This document shows, one piece after another, positions 37,727 to 45,890 of a stretch of 64,000 nucleotides of DNA. Numbering within the stretch: the stretch's first letter is position 1; each line of letters starts with the position of its first letter. A program made the position numbers and the translations under genes. This DNA comes from Bacteroidota bacterium. GTDB lineage: Bacteria; Bacteroidota; Bacteroidia; Bacteroidales; Tenuifilaceae. The stretch is taken from contig JAKQKB010000173.1 of the NCBI GenBank assembly GCA_029560875.1, forward strand, positions 124,001 through 188,000, given 5' to 3'. The notes beneath the pieces are model-generated. The model made no database searches. It was not told the DNA's origin and saw only the letters and a program-made list of their open reading frames with translations.

Positions 37727-39364
37727 TTAGTTTTTTCGTTCAATCTCCTTCAGGTTATCCAACTTCTTAGTTTCGAGGAAGTACTGAATATCGCCCAAGT
37801 ACTCCTTCACACGCTTATTACCAAACTCGTAAACCTTATTGGCCAATCCATTTAGGAAATCGCGGTCGTGCGATACCACTATTAATGTACCATCGTAATT
37901 CTGTAGCGCCTCTTTCAGAATATCCTTGGTGCGTAAATCTAGGTGGTTGGTTGGCTCGTCCAGAATAAGCAGGTTAACTGGCGCAAGCAAAAGCTTTATC
38001 ATTGCTAAACGTGTACGCTCTCCACCAGAAAGAACTTTCACCTTTTTAGTCCAGCTATCGCCACCAAACATAAATGCGCCCAGCAAATCCTTTATTTTAG
38101 TACGAATATCGCCTACTGCAACATCATCAATGGTTTGGTATACGGTTAGCTCCTCATCCAGAAGCGATGCCTCGTTCTGGGCAAAATAGCCCACCATTAC
38201 GTTGTGACCTAAACTTAGATTACCATCGTGGTCAATCTGCTTCATTATTGCCTTAACAAGGGTCGATTTACCCTCGCCATTCTTACCCACAAAGGCAATC
38301 TTATCGCCACGTTCAAGGGTGAAAGTGGCGTTCTGGAATACCAAATGGTCCCCGTACGATTTTCCAACCCTATCAACAATTACAGGGTGATTTCCAGAGC
38401 GTGGCGATGGCGGGAAACGCAACTTTAGTGCAGATGTATCCTCCTCGTCAATCTCTACCATATCAAGTTTATCCAGCATCTTAACCCTGCTCTTAACCTG
38501 ATTGGTTTTGGAGTAAGTTCCCTTAAAGCGCTCAATGAACTCCTCGGTTTCGGCAATCATCTTTTGTTGCTCCTCCCAAGCCTTCTGCTGCTGAATGCGA
38601 CGCTCCTTGCGCAACTCAAGGTACTTTGAGTAGTTTACTTTATAATCGTATATCCGTCCAAGCGTAACCTCAATGGTACGGTTGGTGATATTATCAACAA
38701 AAGCACGGTCGTGCGATATCACAATTACTGCCTTGGCGCTATTAACCAAGAAATCCTCCAACCACTGAATCGACTCAATATCCAAGTGGTTTGTGGGCTC
38801 ATCGAGCAGAATTAAATCGGGTTTCTTGAGCAGAATTTTAGCCAACTCAATACGCATACGCCAACCTCCGCTGAAATCGCTTGTGGGGCGATTAAAATCC
38901 TCGCGTACAAAGCCTAAACCTATCAGAATTTTCTCAACCTCGGCCTGGTAGTTCACCTCCTCAATGGAGTAAAACTTTTCGCTTAATGTGGTAACATCCT
39001 CAATCAGCTTATAGTACTCTGGTGACTCGTAGTCGGTTCTGCTGGCCAGTTCGGCATTCATAGCCTCAATTTTGGCCTCCATTTCAAATATGTGGGCAAA
39101 CGCCTGCGATGTCTCCTCAAAAACCGACATCTTGTTATCGGTCATCAAATGCTGAGGCAGATAGGCAATAACAGCATCGTTGGGAGCTGAAACCACTCCG
39201 CGGGATGGCGTCCTCTCCCCTGCCAAAATCTTGAGCAGGGTCGATTTTCCTGCACCGTTCTTACCCATCAGCGCAATTCTATCCTTCTCGTTAATTGCAA
39301 ACGAGATATCCTTAAAAAGCGTAGTACCGCCAAACTCTACTGCTAATCCGTCAACTGAAATCAT
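37727..39364 (-). CDS. ABC-F family ATPase
   Basis: 545 residues, two ATP-binding cassettes on one chain and no membrane segment. Walker A: GKNGAGKST and GKNGEGKST; signature loops SGGWRMRIELA and SGGERTRLAMI; Walker B LLDEPTNHLD and LILDEPTNHLD. The linker between the cassettes (about 240-320) is highly charged and helical, the P-site tRNA interaction motif region. ABC-F proteins act on the ribosome in translation (EttA, Uup, YbiT) or antibiotic protection; the exact subgroup cannot be assigned here. Confidence 0.94.
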   Translation of the reverse strand: MISVDGLAVEFGGTTLFKDISFAINEKDRIALMGKNGAGKSTLLKILAGERTPSRGVVSAPNDAVIAYLPQHLMTDNKMSVFEETSQAFAHIFEMEAKIEAMNAELASRTDYESPEYYKLIEDVTTLSEKFYSIEEVNYQAEVEKILIGLGFVREDFNRPTSDFSGGWRMRIELAKILLKKPDLILLDEPTNHLDIESIQWLEDFLVNSAKAVIVISHDRAFVDNITNRTIEVTLGRIYDYKVNYSKYLELRKERRIQQQKAWEEQQKMIAETEEFIERFKGTYSKTNQVKSRVKMLDKLDMVEIDEEDTSALKLRFPPSPRSGNHPVIVDRVGKSYGDHLVFQNATFTLERGDKIAFVGKNGEGKSTLVKAIMKQIDHDGNLSLGHNVMVGYFAQNEASLLDEELTVYQTIDDVAVGDIRTKIKDLLGAFMFGGDSWTKKVKVLSGGERTRLAMIKLLLAPVNLLILDEPTNHLDLRTKDILKEALQNYDGTLIVVSHDRDFLNGLANKVYEFGNKRVKEYLGDIQYFLETKKLDNLKEIERKN

Positions 39365-39482
39365 CTACCTCTAAAAATTTAAGCCGCAAAGATAGGGATT
39401 TCGTGAGAAGTTAAACGTGAATCGTTAAAAGAAAGAGTTAAAGTTTGTTGAAGGCGTAAATGAAGGCTAATGAATAAATTAT

Positions 39483-39513
39483 AGAAGCACGCGATATAAT
39501 CGCGCGCTAGCAA
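39483..39513. repeat. Palindromic repeat, copy A
   Basis: 31-base unit whose core is cgcgat, ata, atcgcg with an A-C mismatch (39489/39505) and outer pairs beyond it. 30 of 31 bases equal the unit at 41121-41151, in the same orientation. It lies 26 bases beyond the stop of the AT-rich gene 39540-40922. Belongs to the palindrome family also found near 60-63 kb. Confidence 0.85.
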
Positions 39514-39539
39514 AAGACTCACAATTTTGATAAAGAATT

Positions 39540-40922
39540 TCAACAAGATTCGCTGTCTTGTATTATTTTGCACAACCATTGATAACCGGGGTTTTGTTTT
39601 TCCAAATCCAAAAAGAATTCTTCATCTGTGAGTTTTTCAAAAGCATTATTAAGAACGGAAGAGTTTATTTCATTAGTATAATGAAAATTAAACCTTTCAT
39701 TATACATATTTTTGCAACCAATAATTCTTTCTAAATAATCCTTAACTTTATCTAAAAACCACGCCTTTGGAACTTTATCAATATTCTTCTGAATCTTAAT
39801 AAGTACAGAATGATTTAACATAGTAAAATGCTCTGCAATAGGACAGGATTCATAACTATCATTATTCTTTAAAAATTGAAACCAATTTCCAATGTTAAAA
39901 AGCATTCTATTTACAGCACATTGATACAAATTTGTTGGATTATTACTTTCATTATAATAATTAATCTCTGGAGCAACATTTAAAAGTTTGTCAGTCCAAG
40001 TTGAATAAAGGAAAAAACCACCAACTGTTGCTTTTGTAATGATTACTTGATGCCAATAGCAATCTACTAATTGAATGAAATAGAAAGGAATAAGAAACTT
40101 AGGCGCAACTTGTTTGAAGGAATTATCAGATGGTTTAAGAAGAAAAATTGACTTGTCTTTATCTATAAACTGAATAGAATTGTAGTATTCATCAGCAACA
40201 ATATTTATCAAAGGAATAAAGATATTCTTATTTCTATTAGTTTCAATATCTTTAGGACTTGACAAAAATATATTTAAAATTGGTGTTTGTTCTGACAATA
40301 CAATACCATTATTCTGCAAATTAAGTTCTTCAGTAATTTGAGAATTGGGAATGTTAGACAATTGTGAAAAAAGCAATGATCTCAAAACATCCTCATTCAT
40401 ATCATAAAAACGTGAGGAATGCTTAAAAACTAAATCTTTGAAATAATTTGAAGCAATAAGCCACCATTTTTCGTTTGTCAGTAACATACTATATGGTAAC
40501 CAAACTTTTTCATCATTCGATTCAAAAAAATAAGTTTCATACTTCCTGAATAATGATGAAAATTTTGAAGGCTCATAATTATCTAAGTAATCAATATACT
40601 TTTTAATTAACTTATTAGAAGGCTTGGTATTTGTAATTTTTTTCCACTTTATAAAAGAACAAACAAAAAAAGCAATTATCAAAATAATTGACCAAACACC
40701 AGGTTGCAACCCTCTACTACACCAAAAAAAATTTAACCAATTAGGATGCGGGTTAGAATGAAAAAATGCAGAAAGTCCACTAAGAATTAGAAATATAAGC
40801 GGTAAAACAATATACCTCTTTTTTAACTTTAAGCGAATTATTTCCCATTCATCAAATTTAAATATTGCAATAATCAAAGCTAGTAATATTGAAATTACTG
40901 TTATCCAATCTGAAAAACTCAT
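39540..40922 (-). CDS. AT-rich orphan membrane protein, unknown function
   Basis: 460 residues. Three hydrophobic helices in the first 110 residues (about 7-21, 37-53 and 75-92), then a soluble part of about 350 residues, probably cytoplasmic, with no motif I can assign. It is rich in Asn, Lys, Ile, Phe and Trp. Base composition differs sharply from its neighbours: the 60 bases from 40561 hold 11 G/C, against 33 in the 60 bases from 41641 in mnmE. It sits between two near-identical palindromes (39483 and 41121), consistent with a recently acquired accessory gene. Function is unknown; a defence or stress role is only one possibility. Confidence 0.75.
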   Translation of the reverse strand: MSFSDWITVISILLALIIAIFKFDEWEIIRLKLKKRYIVLPLIFLILSGLSAFFHSNPHPNWLNFFWCSRGLQPGVWSIILIIAFFVCSFIKWKKITNTKPSNKLIKKYIDYLDNYEPSKFSSLFRKYETYFFESNDEKVWLPYSMLLTNEKWWLIASNYFKDLVFKHSSRFYDMNEDVLRSLLFSQLSNIPNSQITEELNLQNNGIVLSEQTPILNIFLSSPKDIETNRNKNIFIPLINIVADEYYNSIQFIDKDKSIFLLKPSDNSFKQVAPKFLIPFYFIQLVDCYWHQVIITKATVGGFFLYSTWTDKLLNVAPEINYYNESNNPTNLYQCAVNRMLFNIGNWFQFLKNNDSYESCPIAEHFTMLNHSVLIKIQKNIDKVPKAWFLDKVKDYLERIIGCKNMYNERFNFHYTNEINSSVLNNAFEKLTDEEFFLDLEKQNPGYQWLCKIIQDSESC

Positions 40923-41092
40923 TGTATAGTGTATTTAGTGATTACTTATTATTCGACAATAAACAAGAATACTTTAATCATAAGTTACAAAAAAATTTTC
41001 ATAAAACCTACATTTTCAACATTATAGTTATCAACAACCCTTAGTATTAAAAACCATAGTTTATTCTATAAAAGTTAAACAAAACCTTCGCT

Positions 41093-41151
41093 GCCGTACG
41101 ACTCCTGTCGTGTGGCCGAAAGAAGCACGCGATAAAATCGCGCGCTAGCAA
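41093..41151. repeat. Two-hairpin palindromic element, copy B
   Basis: First hairpin: 10-bp stem with two G-T pairs, arms 41093-41102 and 41107-41116 around loop TCCT. Second: the 31-base unit at 41121-41151, 30/31 identical to copy A, with the same A-C mismatch. The element lies in the 285-base gap between the orphan gene and mnmE, and ends 30 bases before the mnmE promoter element. Confidence 0.85.
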
Positions 41152-41181
41152 CCTAGTTAAACAACTATCAACTAAAGACAC

Positions 41182-41189
41182 TATCTTTG
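41182..41189 (+). promoter_or_regulatory. Promoter -7 element of mnmE
   Basis: TATCTTTG matches TAnnTTTG exactly, 18 bases before the ATG at 41208. At the expected -33 distance there is only GTTAA. It argues against the upstream TTG reading that would start within this element. Confidence 0.55.
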
Positions 41190-41207
41190 CAGAAAATTCA
41201 GATTTTG

Positions 41208-42608
41208 ATGCTCGACGATTCCACCATAGTTGCCATTGCCACACCCGCAGGAATGGGCGCCATTGCGGTTATCCGCCTTAGCGGTAAGGATTCTATTGCC
41301 ATTGCCGATAGTGTTTTTCAATCATCGAACAAAGGCAAGAAACTTGCCACTCAAAAGCCTTACACCATTCATTACGGCTCAGTTGTGGATAACGTTAGGG
41401 TGTTGGACGATGTGCTGGTGAGTATATTCAAAGCACCCCACTCCTACACTGGCGAGGATAGCATTGAGATATCGTGCCACGGCTCGGTGGTTATTCAGCA
41501 GCAGATTCTGGAGTTGCTCATAAAAAGCGGTGCACGGCTTGCCAAACCTGGCGAATTTACACTGCGCGCTTTCCTAAACGGAAAAATTGACCTATCGCAG
41601 GCCGAAGCCATTGCCGACCTTATTGCATCGTCGAGCGAGGCTGCACGCCGAGTTGCTCTGCAGCAGATGCGTGGAGGTTTCTCCGATAAACTTAAAGCCC
41701 TTCGCGAACAACTGGTAAAATTCACTGCGCTCATTGAACTGGAACTTGATTTCAGCGACGAGGATGTTGAATTTGCAGATAGAAGCCAACTGGAACAGCT
41801 AATCAATGGTATTCTTGCAGAAATAAACCGATTAATCGACTCGTTCAGTCACGGTAATGCCATAAAATCGGGTATTCCAGTTACCATTGCGGGTAAACCC
41901 AACGTGGGTAAATCCACACTACTAAACCGTTTGCTCAACGAGGAAAAGGCCATTGTATCGGAAATTGCAGGTACAACCCGCGATTCCATTGAGGATACAA
42001 TCCATTTAGGAGGTATAAACTTTAGGTTTATTGATACCGCTGGACTACGCCACACCTCCGATACCATTGAGTCCATTGGAATTGAGCGTGCGCTCAACAA
42101 AATAGAACAGGCCAAAGTGGTGCTTTACCTGCTAGATGCCCAGGAAACTATGACCGATTGCCTTGAGGCAATATCGGAGTTTAGGCCCAAACTAACCAAC
42201 GAGCAAAGCCTGATTGTGCTTGTTAATAAGGAGGATAAATCCAACCCACAACATACCGACGATTTGGTAACCGCCATTGGCAAGCAGTTCAACTGCAAAA
42301 CCTTATCGATATCGGCAAAAGCAGGGCATAATATCGACAAGCTAACGCATCTGCTAATAGAGATTGGGCTAAGCGGCCAGCCCGAAAACGAGGATGTGGT
42401 AGTTACCAACGCCCGCCACTACGATTCGCTTATAAACACCCAGAAAAACCTAAACCAGGCACTTGCTGGGCTAAAATCCAATATCTCGGGCGATTTATTG
42501 GCAATTGATATCCGCCAGTCAATATACCATTTAGGTGAGATAACTGGCGAGATAACTAACAATGAGGTGCTTGGGTATATTTTTTCGAAGTTCTGCATCG
42601 GCAAGTAA
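41208..42608 (+). CDS. mnmE: tRNA uridine-5-carboxymethylaminomethyl GTPase MnmE
   Basis: 466 residues from the ATG at 41208. N-terminal formyl-tetrahydrofolate-binding domain (STIVAIATPAGMGAIAVIRLSG), helical domain, then an inserted G domain (GKPNVGKSTLLNRL, DTAGLRHT, NKED) and the C-terminal FCIGK with the catalytic Cys. Together with MnmG it modifies the wobble uridine (mnm5/cmnm5) of several tRNAs. mnmG is not in the window. Its stop overlaps the next start by one base, so the pair is translationally coupled. Confidence 0.97.
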   Translation: MLDDSTIVAIATPAGMGAIAVIRLSGKDSIAIADSVFQSSNKGKKLATQKPYTIHYGSVVDNVRVLDDVLVSIFKAPHSYTGEDSIEISCHGSVVIQQQILELLIKSGARLAKPGEFTLRAFLNGKIDLSQAEAIADLIASSSEAARRVALQQMRGGFSDKLKALREQLVKFTALIELELDFSDEDVEFADRSQLEQLINGILAEINRLIDSFSHGNAIKSGIPVTIAGKPNVGKSTLLNRLLNEEKAIVSEIAGTTRDSIEDTIHLGGINFRFIDTAGLRHTSDTIESIGIERALNKIEQAKVVLYLLDAQETMTDCLEAISEFRPKLTNEQSLIVLVNKEDKSNPQHTDDLVTAIGKQFNCKTLSISAKAGHNIDKLTHLLIEIGLSGQPENEDVVVTNARHYDSLINTQKNLNQALAGLKSNISGDLLAIDIRQSIYHLGEITGEITNNEVLGYIFSKFCIGK

Positions 42609-43093
42609 TGTACAACGATGAATCAATGAATCCTGCCGTAAGCCTTCCTATTTACAAAAAAGGAAAGGAGATACTTGATGTAGTAATGAGTATCTGTGAT
42701 TTGTTTCCCGAGGAGGATGAGCACCTACAGTTTTTAAAAGACCAACTTATTGCAGATGCCGCTACTCTCACTGTAAAAGTTGCAGGAGCCGAAGCGGCTG
42801 GTCTGTACGATTTGAAAATGGAAAATGCCACAATAATCCGCAAAGCAGCAAGAGATTTAATGGTACAATATCATTCGCTGAAATTCCATGGGTTTGAGCA
42901 CACGGACTACTACATAATTGTACGCGACCTAATTGAAGAGTACCGCCTACTCTTCATCGATTGGGTGGCTGGTTTCGATAAGTGGGACTATATAATTGAC
43001 CGCTGGGGTCTATTTAACCCTCCGGGCGTTGGTCCATTCGACAAAGACCCCGATGAGGGGCTTCCCTTCGATTTTGATGAAGATGATTTGTAA
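42608..43093 (+). CDS. Conserved-looking hypothetical protein coupled to mnmE
   Basis: 161 residues, soluble, no family I recognise. Mostly helical in its first 110 residues (ILDVVMSICDLFPEED, HLQFLKDQLIADAATL, AARDLMVQYHSL), then a Trp-rich stretch (FIDWVAGFDKWDYIIDRWG) and an acidic, proline-rich tail ending DFDEDDL. The start ATG at 42608 overlaps the mnmE stop by one base; an in-frame ATG at 42626 is an alternative. The coupling suggests a link with tRNA modification or simply shared expression. Confidence 0.8.
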   Translation: MYNDESMNPAVSLPIYKKGKEILDVVMSICDLFPEEDEHLQFLKDQLIADAATLTVKVAGAEAAGLYDLKMENATIIRKAARDLMVQYHSLKFHGFEHTDYYIIVRDLIEEYRLLFIDWVAGFDKWDYIIDRWGLFNPPGVGPFDKDPDEGLPFDFDEDDL

Positions 43094-43164
43094 TAAGTTT
43101 AAGTAAGTTTTATTTTATCTTACTCAATTAATGACGTTTAAAAGACAAAACAACCACCAAAACA

Positions 43165-44289
43165 TCAATCAATATGATACCCTTGGCTTACCATTTCTAA
43201 ATTTCTGAAGGAATCGTACTTCTCCTCAATAAATGGGTAATCCCAACATCCTAGACTATGGTAGATATTACCCCCAAAACCTATCTTAAACTTATACAAA
43301 CCGTGCAGCGGATGCGATGGATTTGGATTTGGAGCAATGCCAAACATATCGTACTCTAAACATCCCTTTTGTTTGGCAATTTGCATTGCTTCCCACTGTA
43401 ATGCATAGGTAGCCATATAGTTCCGATTGTAGTTCGAAGATGCACCGTATAGGTAAGAACCCCGCTTACCTGAAATTATCAGAAACATTGCTGCAAGCGG
43501 AACGCTTTCCAGTTCAGCAATTAACAGAATTACCTCAGCTGGCGAGTTTGTATTATCGGCCCTTGCGGTTAGCAATGCTTCAAAGTATCTCATATCATTT
43601 AAGAATATCCTATTCCTATTCGCCGTTTCGGTGTAAAGTTTATACCAAACATCAATGTTGCTAATATCGGCTCTTCGAACTGTTACTCCTTTTTTATAAG
43701 ATAGATTAATGTTGTACCTCGTTTTAGGCTTCATATTGCCTAAAATAGACTGAACAGTAGGCTTTAAATCGAGATAAATTGTATTTGTAGGCAAAATATT
43801 GGTACTTGGCTTCCTAAAATTCCTATTAAAAGTATTGCAGTTAAACCTAATTTCCTGGGCAAACACCTCAGGTTCCCCTAGCCAATTTCCATAGCTATCG
43901 AAATAATTGTCGGAATTTGCCCAGTACGACTCCCAGCACAAATCGTACCTAACCATAATACAGTTTAACGGTAAAAACGAGCGAATGCTTTCCGATAGTT
44001 CCTCCAAAAATTTACCCTGATACTCAAAATCGGGCTCCAGCTCTGGGCCATAAGGTACGTAGGCAATACAATCGGAATCGTTTATTTGTTGCACTAAAAC
44101 CAGCAAATCAGAATCAATAACCGAATCGGAACCAGTATTATGGTACAAATTTGAACGGCTACTTTTGAAGTTTACAGCCAATGTATTAGTTCCCAACCGA
44201 TTCTTTACCATCGACCAAAAAGCAGTTTGCTGAACTATTGGTGTTTTATAGAGCTCGGCAATATTTTTCTTGTAAATATCAGTAAGCAT
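43165..44289 (-). CDS. FemAB-like peptidyltransferase (GNAT fold)
   Basis: 374 residues from the ATG at 44289. Sequence features of the Fem/BacA-type aminoacyltransferases with a double GNAT fold: KTRYNINLSYKKGVTVRR, ALLTARADNTNSPAEVILLIAELES, TYALQWEAMQIAKQKGCLEYDMFGI and LYKFKIGFGGNIY at the C-terminus. Family members add amino acids to lipid II side chains or act on related envelope substrates. Most Gram-negative bacteria lack interpeptide bridges, so the substrate here may be different. The terminator of the upstream gene falls inside the longer reading from 44364, which is why the ATG at 44289 is used. Confidence 0.88.
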   Translation of the reverse strand: MLTDIYKKNIAELYKTPIVQQTAFWSMVKNRLGTNTLAVNFKSSRSNLYHNTGSDSVIDSDLLVLVQQINDSDCIAYVPYGPELEPDFEYQGKFLEELSESIRSFLPLNCIMVRYDLCWESYWANSDNYFDSYGNWLGEPEVFAQEIRFNCNTFNRNFRKPSTNILPTNTIYLDLKPTVQSILGNMKPKTRYNINLSYKKGVTVRRADISNIDVWYKLYTETANRNRIFLNDMRYFEALLTARADNTNSPAEVILLIAELESVPLAAMFLIISGKRGSYLYGASSNYNRNYMATYALQWEAMQIAKQKGCLEYDMFGIAPNPNPSHPLHGLYKFKIGFGGNIYHSLGCWDYPFIEEKYDSFRNLEMVSQGYHID

Positions 44290-44314
44290 TCCCTTAAATT
44301 TTTGATTATCAAAA

Positions 44315-44344
44315 AAAGAAAAAAGCCGGAATTTACTCCGGCTT
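44315..44344 (-). terminator. Terminator of the GreA/Rnk-like gene
   Basis: 8-bp stem aagccgga/tccggctt (44323-44330, 44337-44344) and a 6-base loop, followed on the minus strand by TTTTCTTTTTTT. Confidence 0.9.
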
Positions 44345-44389
44345 GCAGCAGAAACCAATTCCAAAACTCATTTGATATTAACCTAAATA

Positions 44390-44830
44390 CTAAACTAAAT
44401 CTTCGCCGTTGGCTTCTGGCTGATATATAACTTTTTCGATTTTTACTTGCTGCTCACCTTTGGGAACTTTAAATGAAACCACATCGCCCGATTTGTAGCC
44501 TAAAAGAGCACAACCTAAGGGAGAAAGTATAGAAATTGAACCCTCAGAAAAATTGGCATTGCGCGGATAGGCTAAACGCAACTCCATGGTTTTGTTAGTT
44601 CCCAAAAAACTGATATGAACAATGGAGTTCATAGTTACAAAATCGGGAGTTATTAACTTGGAATCAACCTTACTAGCTTTTTGCAACTCAAGCTCCAAGT
44701 AATCTAAGTAAATCTTATCGACACTTTTGTTCCCACGCAGAGTTTGAATAAGATTGGTTAATCTCATATAATCTACCTCTGTAACTGTTAAAGTTACTAT
44801 TTCCTGATTACCTTTACCCTTTGATATCAT
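44390..44830 (-). CDS. GreA/GreB family (Rnk-like) elongation factor
   Basis: 146 residues. The N-terminal part EIVTLTVTEVDYMRLTNLI is a short helix like that of Rnk rather than the long coiled coil of GreA. The C-terminal domain (about 70-140) is the FKBP-like RNA polymerase binding domain, with SILSPLGCALLGYKSGDVVSF as the family signature. It binds the secondary channel region of RNA polymerase; Rnk competes with GreA. The start at 44830 is chosen because AAGGAG lies 9 bases upstream; the ATG at 44839 sits right against this site. Confidence 0.9.
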   Translation of the reverse strand: MISKGKGNQEIVTLTVTEVDYMRLTNLIQTLRGNKSVDKIYLDYLELELQKASKVDSKLITPDFVTMNSIVHISFLGTNKTMELRLAYPRNANFSEGSISILSPLGCALLGYKSGDVVSFKVPKGEQQVKIEKVIYQPEANGEDLV

Positions 44831-44985
44831 GTCAATCATCTCCTTTCATATAATCAATGAAAACACTTAATTGCCTAAATTTGTATGTTTGTAAAATAAA
44901 ATATCCGACATAACAATAAAACGGTTACGATTTATATTTATATCGGATTCGATGCAAAGTTATAATAACTTTTTTGATTAAAAAA

Positions 44986-45684
44986 ATGGGTACCAACTAT
45001 CAATCAATAAAAAGATTAATCGATTTATGGGAAACCTACGAAGAGGAAACCTCGCAGCAGGAATTATTAGGTTTTGCCGATTGGTTAAACAATAAAATAA
45101 AGCAAAATCCAGAACTAAATATTAAGCAAGCAAAACGAAGATTAGGGAACGATGAACCAGATAACATACTAATAATAAACAACCTAGATGAACCTACGCG
45201 ATTTTTAGAATACATATCGCGAATATCTAAACTCCACGATTTCTACATAAAAAAGTTCTTTACTGATATATCAATAAATAATCGACTGGAGTTTTTTTTC
45301 CTTTACACTGTGAATGAGAAGAAAAGAGCAAAAAAAACAGAGCTTATTAATACCCACCTGGTCGACTACACCACAGGCATGGATACCATTAAAAGATTAG
45401 TAAACAATGGCTTGCTCGACGAAACAAACGACGAAACCGATAAGAGAGCCAAGCAGCTAATTATTACTGATGAAGGAAAAAGAGTGCTCGAAATAGCATT
45501 AAAAAAGGTAAACGACGAGGTACATATGTTTTTAGCGTGTATCAGCATGAACAAATGGAAGAAAACACTGTCGGTATTTGAGGAAATCAATAACTTCCAT
45601 TCAAAAATATACCAAACACATAACGATAAAAACTCAGCAGAGTTATTAAACCTAATGGATTCACTTAAACATCTCCACAAGTAA
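44986..45684 (+). CDS. Winged-helix transcriptional regulator, MarR-like
   Basis: 232 residues from the ATG at 44986 (the TTG at 44974 is rejected). The first 95 residues are helical and charged, with no family assigned. The central part (RLEFFFLYTV, INTHLVDYTTGMDTIKRLVNNGLLDE, DKRAKQLIITDEGKRVLE) is a MarR-like winged helix: recognition helix, then the wing with its DKR-x-KxxxxTxxG pattern. It is longer than usual MarR proteins (about 150). Divergent from the GreA/Rnk-like gene. Two exact -7 elements (44876-44883 and 44884-44891) lie about 100 bases upstream. Confidence 0.85.
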   Translation: MGTNYQSIKRLIDLWETYEEETSQQELLGFADWLNNKIKQNPELNIKQAKRRLGNDEPDNILIINNLDEPTRFLEYISRISKLHDFYIKKFFTDISINNRLEFFFLYTVNEKKRAKKTELINTHLVDYTTGMDTIKRLVNNGLLDETNDETDKRAKQLIITDEGKRVLEIALKKVNDEVHMFLACISMNKWKKTLSVFEEINNFHSKIYQTHNDKNSAELLNLMDSLKHLHK

Positions 45685-45838
45685 ATTTGATGTCGAAAAT
45701 ACTACCTTAAAATAGAGTTAAACCACTAAACTATCAGTCTGTAAAATCAATTATTTTACAATTATTTCGACATAAATAGTCAATATCAACATAACAAATC
45801 AAATTTAGTAGTATTTAATTCTATTTTTATGCAAATTA

Positions 45839-45870
45839 TTGCAACTAATTAATACGATTTTGTATCTTGG
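45839..45870 (+). promoter_or_regulatory. Possible promoter of the molybdenum hydroxylase genes
   Basis: TTG (45839-45841), 21-base spacer, TATCTTGG (45863-45870), one mismatch from TAnnTTTG. The start site would be near 45877, close to the ATG at 45891. Confidence 0.45.
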
Positions 45871-45890
45871 TGGAATTTAATTCCAACAAA

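Noticed and set aside
39379-39579. Minus-strand ORF between the ABC-F and orphan genes
   Set aside because: It consists of repeat copy A and overlaps the orphan gene's end; the same LLARD-IACF peptide appears in the ORF at copy B, showing it derives from the repeat.
41047-41244. Minus-strand ORF of 65 codons upstream of mnmE
   Set aside because: It runs through the palindromic element and the mnmE promoter and start; no start signal and no family.
43102-43124. Terminator after the hypothetical gene at 42608
   Set aside because: Only a weak 6-bp AT-rich stem (agtaag/cttact) with an 11-base loop and no T-run.
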